Source of the DNA: Zygaena filipendulae
Taxonomy: Eukaryota; Arthropoda; Insecta; Lepidoptera; Zygaenidae
Assembly: GCA_907165275.2 (NCBI GenBank)
Contig: OU015655.1
Coordinates: forward strand, 10,862,501-10,926,500
Reading direction: 5' to 3'
DNA: 64,000 nt
The translations under genes and the position numbers were made by a program. Of this stretch, positions 23,876-33,310 are shown one piece after another (the first letter of the stretch is position 1; each line of letters begins with the position of its first letter). The notes below the pieces were generated by a model. It was not told the origin of the DNA. It was given only the letters and a program-made list of their open reading frames with translations, and did no database searches.

Positions 23876-24030
23876 ACTAGCTGTTCCCCGCGTTTTCACC
23901 CGCGGTAAGGTTATTTCGGAGTTCCCGGAGTTTCGGAGTTTTCGGAATTCCAGGTTAAAATATAGCCTATGCTACTCAGGGATAGCGAAGCATTCTAATG
24001 GTGAGAGAATTCTTGAAAGTTTTTAAATTA
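23876..24030 (+). repeat. Family A dispersed repeat, forward copy
   Basis: Starts CTAGCTGTTCCCCGCGTTTT, followed by GGAGTTCCCGGAGTTTCGGA and ATATAGCCTATGCTACTCAG. The 3' half is truncated. Confidence 0.65.
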
Positions 24031-25392
24031 AATCGTAACCAACAAACCAAAATCATATCTTTTGAGTTTATACATACTGTATTTTATGCGATTCCCTCAT
24101 TATATAAGAACTTTTAAAAAGAAATTCTAATTGATTATGAAAATAGCATCACACCCGTTGCGTAGCTTAAAAAAAATTAAGCGAAAAAACTATAACATTA
24201 AATATAAAAAATGAAGATGAATAGGTAAATGAGTTAAAAACTTCGGGTAAAAGGTATCGAATCAAAAATATTATAAAAGTGTTATATACAACATTATTAT
24301 AAGTTAGGAGCAGTTTTATTGCATAATTATAAATAAATATTTATCTGAGTACATGATCTCCTCTCTCTATATTTAATAAATATTTGTGATAACAATCAAC
24401 AGATAAACCTAAAGAGATTTTGCGATATGTAATATGCGTATTATTAATCATGTAAATCAATTTCCTCTTACTATCGTATAACATTTTATTTTAAATACAT
24501 ACTTTAAATGTTCAATATGAGAGTATTTAGTTTCTAATCCTTTATAAGCCTTATTGATATAGGTAATATTATTCTAATAACCGAGATAACTTTCATCCTT
24601 TACATACACTGCACATGCACTTTTCATCCAGGATTTTACAAGGGAATCCTAGTCATCATATATATATGCACCTACCTACATCGCGGGTGAATCTACGGGA
24701 AATAACAAGTTATATCCATAAATAATAATATTATAATATTAGATATTTTGTTATCAGTAAATTCAATATCGATGTGAAATAGTTATTTTTCATGTTTATT
24801 TAACTTTTTCTGTGACCGTGTTATAAGTAGTATTGTTAGGAAAAAATATAATATTATGGTCCGATTTAGCAATTAAAATATCAAAATAAATCATATTAAA
24901 AAAATTAATTCGATCAAATACTATACAACGTTTTTATTATAAACACTGAATGAATACCTAGGTACTAAAAATAATGTTATAAAATACTTTGTTCAGTATC
25001 AGCAAATAGTATCAAGTGCAATATAATTTTTAAATAATGTTACATTTTTACACGAAAATTGATCTAATGTTTTGAAAGGACACTATAAACTAACTTATAC
25101 TTATATTATATATAATGTTATATTATTATATTATGCCAGGATCCATTTGGTGATAATAATCGATGGTCTTCGATAGTCATAATTTTAATATTTAGAATAC
25201 CGACCCAAGAGTTTTATTTCTAAAATATTGTTAATAGACGTGTTGTATTAGCTACTTAAAAGGTATACCTTATTAGTACTTTCTTTGTTATAGATACTAG
25301 GTATTATACTTTTTGTTTAATTGACCGTTTAGCTATTTATCTTCGTTTGGCGTCGAATACAGAAGTATTCTATTTTTCCTTTTCTAATGGAT

Positions 25393-25745
25393 ATACAACG
25401 TGTTAATGAATTAACTGAAAACTAGAAAGTAGTTTGATCAGAGTCAACTAGCGAATCGATCGCACTACGTTTTAATATAGGTTATATTTTTTCATTTTTA
25501 TCAGCCCATGTCTAAATTATTCATAATACAATATTTGGCGCGTACGCCGCCCGCAGCAAAAAAATTCGAACCGGTAGGCGCGGGCGTAGCGCTTGGAATT
25601 TCGTAGATAGGTCACCTCCAAACAAATGATGAATAACTTTTAAAGTATACATTCTTTTCACATAAAATATATTTTATTCACATTATTGTTTATTTTTTTA
25701 AATGGGGTGTATCAGGTTTTCAGTTAATTCATTAACACGTTGTAT
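25393..25745 (-). mobile_element. TACAACGTGTTAATGAATT TIR element, copy 2
   Basis: Reverse-oriented partner of 14810-15162. Ends are TACAACGTGTTAATGAATTA (25394) and AATTCATTAACACGTTGTA (ends 25744). The inner GGCGCGTACGCCGCCCGC and GGCGCGGGCGTAGCGCTTGG blocks match copy 1 read backward. Confidence 0.75.
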
Positions 25746-26617
25746 ATCGAATGATAGAGGCTTCGTATACACATAAGAAATACGGTAGATATATGCTCGT
25801 TGATGTAAAAAAAATGGTATTAGATGCTCATAATTATTTCAGATCAATTACATACTTTAGGTACAACTGCGTTCTTCTTTTCATTTCAATAATAATCAAG
25901 AGATACGACCATATTATATTTTATGATTGTATAATTTCCAATTTCAGGCGTATTCTACTCGTGTACATGACACAGGTTAGGTATCAATGCCAAAGTGAAG
26001 GAGAAATTGCTGCACAAAGAAATAAACAAATAATTTAAAGCATGTGAAAGTAAAGTAAAAACTGTTGAACCTTGTTTTATCACCGATCAAATTCATGCAG
26101 CCTGATCGATTGCATTTATCCGTTTATCTATATAACAATGGTGCGGCTAATGCAATGCGCCATACCTGCAATACAGATAATAATAATTGTTTGTCTAATA
26201 AGAGTTTTTGTAACCCTTGAGAATATAAAACAAAGAAGCAATAAATATGATAACGGAATAGTTAACTAAGTCGACACTGTTTATAGTCTCAAACACGTGA
26301 GGTGTAATATCGATCACACGCAATAGGAGTGATAATTATGTAGATGATCCTTTGATAAAGATTACGATGTGATGTTGGTTGCTGTGTCGTTTCTAAAGGT
26401 TTTGGTTGTCTAGCTTGAGTCTAGACTGAGATTCAATTAATTATAAAAGATGCATGAATAATGAATTATTACTTATCAACAGATGTTGAAGAAAAATATG
26501 CTACAAAAATAGCTCAGTAATTATCTACCTCAGCCCTAAAACATGAAATGAGATTGTGAATACATTAAAAAATAAAAATTTCGTGATTAAAAACAGCTGG
26601 ATATAATACTACTGAAT

Positions 26618-26845
26618 ACTAGCTGTGCCCTGCGGTTTTACCCGCGTGAGTTTCGGGATTCCCGCAGGAACTCCAAAGTAAAATTTTGTTCGAAATATAG
26701 AAATAAAAAATTCCGGACAGGGTTATATAGCCTACGACCTATTTTCAGACCTACCAAATATACAAAAAAATTCATAAAAATCGGTCAAGGCGTTCCGGAA
26801 GAGTTCAATAACAAACACTGTGATACGGGATTTTTATGTAATATT
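26618..26845 (+). repeat. Family A dispersed repeat, forward copy
   Basis: Starts CTAGCTGTGCCCTGCGGTTT, then GGGATTCCCGCAGGAACTCC, GGACAGGGTTATATAGCCTA and AAAATCGGTCAAGGCGTTCC. Confidence 0.7.
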
Positions 26846-27429
26846 AGATAACACCAAAGGCATTATTAAACAACCCATAAGATTAGGATGTTTTACACAA
26901 AATCAAACTCCAATTTACAATACAAAAAATGAACTTAACCATTCCATAGATTCAATTGCAATTAATTAAAACTTGTGTATGTAAATATTTATTTTCTTAC
27001 AATATCTCTTTAGAAGTTATCATCGTCAACTTCAGGGTCAAGTTACAATATTAACAGAAAAATAATTTGCCAGAGATAATGTGAACAATTTATGTCTTGT
27101 TTTCGTGACTAGGTACTATCCACAAATACACGTAGTGATTGATTTATTGTGTGAATTGGAAACAACTTTCGACATACCTACCTAAATGTGGACCTTACAA
27201 GATAGCTACATCATTTTAATGAGTATTGATATGTACTCGATGACTTTTTCGATATCGTTCCACAGTAACTTGTTTGGTCCATGTGGGATGACCCATGTCG
27301 TAAAGGAAATCACCAAATAACTGGATAACACAGTATGTATCGGTTTTGTGACCTGAAAAAACTATGTTGCCGTAAATTTGCAATTCAAAAATGACTCATG
27401 AAAACGCATAAAGGAACTCTGTTTTTTCC

Positions 27430-27940
27430 ACTGGGTTATGTAATTTGTACACTAGGATCGATCGAGCCCCAAATAAAACAAAGATGGCGTTTGGACGTGA
27501 CACCGGTGGTGAGTTTACAGTTCGTTTGACACACGACACGCGCCGCCCAAGCCTTTTGATAACACGCCCTTCGTACCACCTGACCAACGATTGGCCCTTT
27601 ATTGTAACAGTAGAGGAATATTCAAAGCGTTTCGTTCTTACACTTTTGTGGCTTGCAACTGTTCACGTGGGCTGCTCTCTCGTCACCGTTGTTTCTATTA
27701 CGACTTTTTATTCATGAAACTGACCAATTAGTCGTTGGATAGCATGTTCGGGTGGCAGCTATGGGTGAACATGGGCACGCGTGCGGTTGGCCGCAATAGC
27801 GCGTCGCCGGTCAGTAATGTGTTTTTGGCGTGCCGCGCCCTCAGCCGCCCCTATCTACCAGCAATATACGTATTTAGGACCTGGTATCGTTGGCCGTTAC
27901 CAACCAAATACTCCACTACCCCCGAGATTGGTGATCGCGT
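27430..27940. promoter_or_regulatory. Candidate intronic regulatory block of about 500 bases
   Basis: The longest GC-richer, repeat-free block in the intron's 3' half, flanked by AT-rich DNA on both sides. It includes CCAACGATTGGCCC, ACCAATTAGTCG, GGCACGCGTGCGGTTGGCCG and CCCCCGAGATTGGTGATC. Overlapping frames on both strands stay open for up to 90 codons, but none resembles a known domain and codon use is not protein-like. A regulatory island or an unrecognised non-coding exon are the main options. Confidence 0.3.
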
Positions 27941-29549
27941 GTAGCCATTACAATAAGTAATACGACGAATAATTAAAATTTTATCTGATATCATTTTTGT
28001 TGACTTGTTCAGTAATATACTCATAACATGAGAAGCGGTGTTTGAATTGCATTCTAAGGCTACGCTCTGGTAGCGTATGGCAATTATAGCTGCGAACATT
28101 TTCAACGTAAATATTTTCACGCTTTTTGTTAGCTATGTAGTTGGCTGTATATATGTATATATAAATTTTATTAACTTGTTTAATTAAGACATTTTTGTAC
28201 ATAGGTAACTACTTTTGCCATGAGTAAAAATGAAATTATTAGGTCGAAGGCCTCGGTTCTTTTCGAAAAAAAAAAACGATAAGCGATGAAAAATTTCTTG
28301 TCATAGAATAGTGCCTGTACAGTGATCGTGGTCTTTCATCTCTTCCACATTCTTTGTCATCATCAGCCCATCAGTTCACGTCGAATCTTACTTTACCTAC
28401 TCTTCGAGATAAGGGCATCTTAATTTTTTTTTCTATTTTTTATTTTCATTGCATTGTCTCCATCGAGTTGACATAATTTATGTAACACGACACTTAGTTA
28501 AAGGTGAGACAAACCTCAAAGATACATTTACACAAAAAGCTGTCACCGGTGAGTGTTTAAAAATTTCACAGTCCATGGTTTGTACGTAAAAAAAAATACA
28601 TATATGTACACAAAAATCTATTGGATCTTTAAAATATCGCACCGCCTGTAACATTATATGGGTACAGGCAGTGACACTGGTGTATTCAAACCGTAGAGTA
28701 ACTCTATATGATGTCAAAGCCAGTTTATCTTTCAGCTATACCTATGTCAACTGTGGCGGCATGAGCACTTATTAAAAAGAAAGATATAGTTACATTGCCG
28801 TTGTAGATTAAGCTCTTTTATAATAGGTACGTTTAATTCACTTAACGTTTGTTAAATATAAAATGTGTTAAAAACGCAATCATTTAGTAAACTTGTACGA
28901 TTTGCGTATTATAAATTAACATTCTGGAAACATTTTATCTGAAAATAAACGACTCGACTTGTATAATAAATAATAAAATTCTAGAGTAGGTAAGTACATA
29001 AATCAGTGGAGTTTTTCACTATCATAATGTAATAATGTTTAATACAAATAATGTTTTTCAATGACTTATATTTTTATCTAACAAAAGGTCATGATAACAT
29101 TAATCAATCAAAAATCAGTCACTAAAGTATTAAGATATGACGGTTGGAATTTTTGGTTTTTATTAAGCTTCGCAGATATAATATAAGCCGATGAGTAGGT
29201 ATTCAGTGACAATTTTTTTTTTACCTAAGTTCAAATGAAATTTTCTTAATAAAAGTTTACCTGCATTGTTATAAAATTAAAAGAGTTTTAAAAAATATGC
29301 TTCAAAAAAAAAACACAAACGAGAGCAAAACAAATTTTCTTACTATAAATTAATTCAAGAAGTATATATCTATCTACAAAACTTTAGCCACCAAACAATT
29401 ACCTAATACCTACATAAAATATAAACTTACTGATAAAATAATTTTGTAAGATAATCATATTTATATTTCGCCGAAATTTGAATAAAAGTTGTCTAAATTA
29501 ACTTACGAGCAATATTTTTGTGTTTATCTCATTTTTTATAACTTTAAGT

Positions 29550-29760
29550 AGGAAACGCGAGGTGGCGCTTGAGATAGGGATTTAATTGAAGGCAGAGAAG
29601 GAAGAGTGGGGATCTCAGCCGGCAGGGGAGCACTCACCACTGGGGAAGTTAAATAATAAAAAAATGAAGCCTCCGTGAGCTATCCCCCGCGAGCGCGGAT
29701 GCTGTGAAAGTGGCACGCCGTGGATAAATGAAGCTTTTTTGTTTGTAAAATACACCTAAG
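29550..29760. promoter_or_regulatory. Candidate intronic cis-regulatory element
   Basis: A sharply bounded GC-richer island with GGGATTTAATTGAAGG, GAGCACTCACCACTGGGG and CCCCCGCGAGCGCGGATG blocks inside AT-rich intron. No repeat hallmarks. Regulatory function is inferred. Confidence 0.28.
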
Positions 29761-31059
29761 CTCAACGTCGGTCGTTCCACTTTCGTATTGTCACTTAAAT
29801 TCTATGGATGTAAGTTCATTCAAAAGGCTGGATCCGTTGCCAACGTCATTAAATTTATGTCGTCTTTAGCCGATGCTTTGTCCTCGATTTATCATGGCCT
29901 TTATTTACTTAGACTGTCTTGAAGATGGGTAATACTTATATAGTAGGTACACTTTGTTTACAATTCAAAATTACATATTATGTTATTAGGTATCTAGTTT
30001 GTACATAGATGTGACTTTGTTCGCTTTAGATTTTCACTCAGGATATAAATAAACCTCTTTCTTAGCCGGTTAAACGGAAACGTGATTTTCATAACTTACA
30101 GCACGATTTCTCAATTTAAAAATTTCGTACTCACAGACGGACGTACAATCTTGCAGAACTGAAAAACAAAGAAAACCTTAAAATAATCTAGAATGAGAAA
30201 TGGGCATTTATCTATTTGAATTAAGTAAAAGCATTAGAATTAAGTAAGATATAAAACAGTAAGAGAAATGATAAGTGTTATTTATATTTATTAACAGCCA
30301 AGTTATTCTATTGAGGGCGACGAGAATTAAGTCAACAACGAGTTCAACAATAAGATGAAGCTGTTGATCTCTTTATGGAATTGTGACCGTAGCTGTTTCT
30401 GTTAACGTACAAAATACAGTGACACACTCGGGAATAGGGGTCGCCTCCCGTCACTTCTGCGATTTTAGTGACAGTTTTATTAATTTCTCACACAACTCCT
30501 ACCTATTTTCCACCCTACTCTATTTCCGACAGTGCTGCGAGGCAGCATATGCCACCAGCGTATTTGCGCCACAATTTCCAAACGAATCGTTAATAATGTT
30601 TTTAAATATCATCTAAAGACAATATTATATTGAGTGAAGTGAATTTTGAATATTATGGTTAATTGTGCTACCGTAGCACAATATGATGCGTTGTAAAAGT
30701 TTTTTTAAGTAACGAGTGGTCCAACATTAAGTTTCAAATAGTTACTAAAACTCTCTTGATATGAATTTTATTTTATTTAAGATTATTTGGCTGAATATGA
30801 CGTCCAAACTGTTTCGCCTATTAACTCAAAATTTTGAACAAGGCTGCCATATCTAAGAATCTAAGACCAGAACTAAGAGACGGCACTAAGGTAGTGGAAC
30901 TCCTGAGGAAACGAATAGGTTGAAACGCGGGTGAAACCAAAAAGAATATATGAAAAACTAATTCTTTTTTATTTCCATTAAAATAAACGATCGAGCCAAT
31001 ATTAATCCTAACAAAAGTGGTGTGTAACTAAAGAGTATTTGTAATAAAGATAGCAACCA

Positions 31060-31260
31060 TTCAAATAACGGCGCGTGGTCGGCCAACAAACGCGTATGGA
31101 GCGGTGTCTGAGATAAGCTGCAGCTTAACGCTAGCGCAGCAGTCGATGGCTTATCTCGATTTCAATTATTGCCCTGACGCTTCCATTGGCCCGGAGAGAA
31201 GATCGCGGCGGCGGAGGGCGCGCGCCTGAACGGATTGGGGCGTTCACGATCTATGTTATC
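31060..31260. promoter_or_regulatory. Candidate cis-regulatory element with paired GATA sites
   Basis: GC-rich, repeat-free island about 1 kb upstream of the homeodomain exon. It contains TGAGATAAG (31109-31117) and CTTATCTC (31150-31157), two GATA-type sites facing each other, plus TTCAATTATTG and CCATTGGCCCGG. In Drosophila the GATA factor Pannier regulates Iroquois genes; a similar input here is an inference. Confidence 0.33.
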
Positions 31261-31339
31261 TAAAATCTCACTCGAATCAGACTATCAATTACACTTGATT
31301 GTGTTCAGTTAATGATTAGTGTTACTCTATGTTGAATTT

Positions 31340-31860
31340 CAGCAGAGGGCATTTGGTATGCTTCAAGGGAGCGTGCTTGGGCCTACCTTGTACTTGATTT
31401 AGATAAATGACCTATGCCAAAATTTGGTGATACTCGAGTGTTCTCATAGATATGTGGACAGCGCAATTTTTGTATTTGCGGACAATTTTGTTCGTGAGAA
31501 AGAATTTCATGTGATGTGACTAGCTGGCTAGGAGTTAACTTTAACGAATGAAATATGGCCTAATATCAATTTTAATATCAAATTCACTTGTACATAATCG
31601 TTCTAATGACAATAATTACAACATTGACTGTCAATGCCCCATTACAGAGAAAGTTGATATAATTAGGTACCTGGGAATGATTTTGGATCAACGCCTATCT
31701 TGGTAAAGTCAAATTAAATTGGTGAGCTGTCGCATTAAAAAATTAACTTGGATATTTAAACCGCTAATACATAATATAGCAGATGGTATTTTGGACCGGA
31801 TTTAAATTGCTCTCGTACATTGTATTAACACGCTATTATATTAGAGAAGACCTATGAAAT
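31340..31860 (+). pseudogene. Decayed non-LTR retrotransposon reverse transcriptase fragment
   Basis: Frame 2 reads GMLQGSVLGPTLYLI then a stop then INDL from 31355, the conserved reverse transcriptase block of Jockey/CR1-type LINEs. In the same frame, 31451 gives YVDSAIFVFAD, the position of the catalytic Y-x-D-D motif, whose second aspartate is now serine. Further on, in another frame (from 31668), YLGMILDQRLSW matches the usual YLGV-type motif after the palm. Stops and at least one frameshift break the ORF, so it is dead. The 5' part with the endonuclease and the 3' tail are not recognised. Confidence 0.8.
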
Positions 31861-32247
31861 TAAACTTTTTAGAAGAGAGTTTCTTCTAAAAGTGTTTCTT
31901 CTAAAAGATTTTAAGCATTTCCAGCGATGCAATTTCTACAAGTTTTATGGAAATAAATAAGACTTAGATGTTAAAAATTATAATTATATCTTATCTTACC
32001 TGCATTTGTTGTTTAAAAGATTTTCTATAATTAGATAATAATATATAGCTTTGGAGGAAAAGCTCCTGATAGTACAAGTGTTTTTATATAAAACAAGTAC
32101 TTTTTATCACTGAAATATTTGTTTTTACCTATACAGTATAAAAATATACACAGAATTTGCTCCCAATATTTATGGACAGTTACGACACTTTTTTTTTAGA
32201 TGTCGGTATATTATGAGTTTCATTTTAATATATTTTTCTCTCATCAG

Positions 32248-32546
32248 ATACGGAATGGACTTAAATGGTGCGAGAAGAAAAAACGCCACGAGAGAAACGA
32301 CAAGTACACTCAAGGCGTGGCTCAACGAGCACAAGAAGAACCCGTATCCGACGAAGGGCGAGAAAATAATGCTAGCCATCATCACCAAGATGACGCTGAC
32401 GCAGGTGTCGACGTGGTTCGCGAACGCGCGCCGCCGCCTCAAGAAGGAGAACAAAATGACGTGGGAGCCGAGGAACCGGGTCGACGACGACGACAACAAC
32501 AATGACGACGACGACCATAAAAGCAACGACGGAAAAGACGGCCTAG
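32248..32546 (+). CDS. mirr: mirror, TALE homeodomain exon
   Basis: The exon sits between acceptor TCATCAG (ends 32247) and donor GTACGT (32547). It completes the split glycine codon, then reads [20 protein letters not shown] into the homeodomain. Counting from the first visible codon, the homeodomain spans residues 157-219 (about 32273-32461). The three-residue TALE insertion is P180-Y181-P182, and the recognition helix carries W204-F205-A206-N207 with the invariant Asn at homeodomain position 51 and alanine at position 50, as in all Iroquois proteins. TWEPRNRV and an Asp/Asn-rich acidic run (residues 227-237) follow, then [10 protein letters not shown]. The [11 protein letters not shown] variant and the [14 protein letters not shown] tail favour Mirror over Araucan/Caupolican, which have RESTATLKAWL and EPKN. 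The domain binds DNA in the nucleus, typically as a repressor or activator with partners. Confidence 0.97.
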
Positions 32547-32630
32547 GTACGTTTTAAAGACAATAGATTTATAGTTAAACCATTGACAAGAAGGAGTGTA
32601 TTAACAAAAGAACCACGATTTTTATTTTAG
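32547..32630 (+). other. mirr: mirr intron 3 (84 bases)
   Basis: Bounded by GTACGT and TTTATTTTAG. It splits an aspartate codon (G|AT). Retaining it would bring a stop (TAA at 32555-32557) soon after the acidic run. Confidence 0.92.
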
Positions 32631-33142
32631 ATGGCAAAGATTCCGGTACCGGATCCAGTGAAGACGGTGATCGGCCGCAGCAAAGGCTAGATCTGTTAGG
32701 TCAAAGAACAGAGTCAGAATGGTCTGAATCACGGGCGGACAGTGGACCCGAATCGCCGGAGCCCTACGAGAGACCGATGCACCCAGCCTATCAGCATTTA
32801 CCCTCCCGCGCGCCCCCTGGCAGCACACCAGCTTCAACTAAGCCGAGAATATGGTCTCTGGCGGATATGGCCAGCAAAGATGGGGAAGCGCCCGCACCGC
32901 CTTCGTCAGCGTCTGCGTTTTATCAGACGGCTGCGGCGGCAGCGGCTCGCCTCGCCCATCCGTACAGCAGGCCGGACCTGTACCGAGGGATTTACCCCCC
33001 CACGACGCCCGCTGACATGGCTCTGCTGGAATACTCTCGCTCGTTGGCCCTGGCAGCCCCCGCGCCCGCACCCCCTGCGCCATCACCATCCTCCTCTTCG
33101 ACCTCGTCGCTGGCCGAGCAGCCCCCCCCGCCCCGCGCCTGA
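32631..33142 (+). CDS. mirr: mirror, C-terminal exon with stop
   Basis: After the split Asp codon it encodes GKDSGTGSSEDGDRP, then the conserved LDLLGQRTESEWSESRADSG block (residues 267-286), a Pro-rich linker, and KPRIWSLADMA (residues 318-328), the C-terminal motif shared by Iroquois/Irx proteins. An alanine-rich stretch (YQTAAAAAA) and a long Pro/Ser tail lead to TGA at 33140-33142. One of the conserved blocks corresponds to the family's Iro box; I do not assign which. Eight consecutive C's at 33122-33129 lie just before the stop; a one-base change there would alter the last few residues. The visible part of the protein totals 417 residues. Confidence 0.93.
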
Positions 33143-33310
33143 CCGCCAGCACCTCGTCCGCCGCTGGTGCATCGACAATAACCGCGTCCTAAACGACTGA
33201 CGAGCGCCACAACGGCCTTCTCACTTGTACATACAGCTAGATATTTAGAATAAATAATTATAAATATGTAAACATTAGTTATAATATATAATGATAAATA
33301 AATTAAATTA
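33143..33310 (+). terminator. mirr: mirr 3' UTR start and poly(A) signals
   Basis: AATAAA occurs at 33249-33254 and 33297-33302, 107 and 155 bases after the stop, with AT-rich DNA after them. Either could end a short transcript. A further AATAAA at 35117-35122 would allow a 2 kb 3' UTR. RNA reads would be needed to choose. Confidence 0.5.

Larger units (their letters stand above)
7443..32247 (+). other. mirr: mirr intron 2 (24,805 bases)
   Basis: It is bounded by GTAAGTGA at 7443 and TCATCAG ending at 32247, and splits one glycine codon. It accounts for over a third of the window and separates the HPYD exon from the homeodomain exon. Contents are listed separately: many dispersed repeats, several MITE-like elements, one nested MITE, a dead reverse transcriptase and GC-richer islands that may be enhancers. 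About 24060-25390 and 27940-29540 are AT-rich and show nothing recognisable. Confidence 0.9.

Noticed and set aside
32170..32526. 118-codon minus-strand frame across the homeodomain exon
   Set aside because: Antisense shadow of the conserved coding exon; repetitive Leu/Ser runs come from the Asp/Asn codons.
3504..33142. Calling the gene araucan or caupolican
   Set aside because: The region before the homeodomain and the RETTST/EPRNRV variants match my memory of Mirror better. A database search was not possible, so some doubt remains.
32742..33200. 152-codon frame overlapping the last mirr exon
   Set aside because: Other frame of the same exon, rich in Arg/Pro from GC content; the conserved Iroquois motifs are in the frame ending at 33142.
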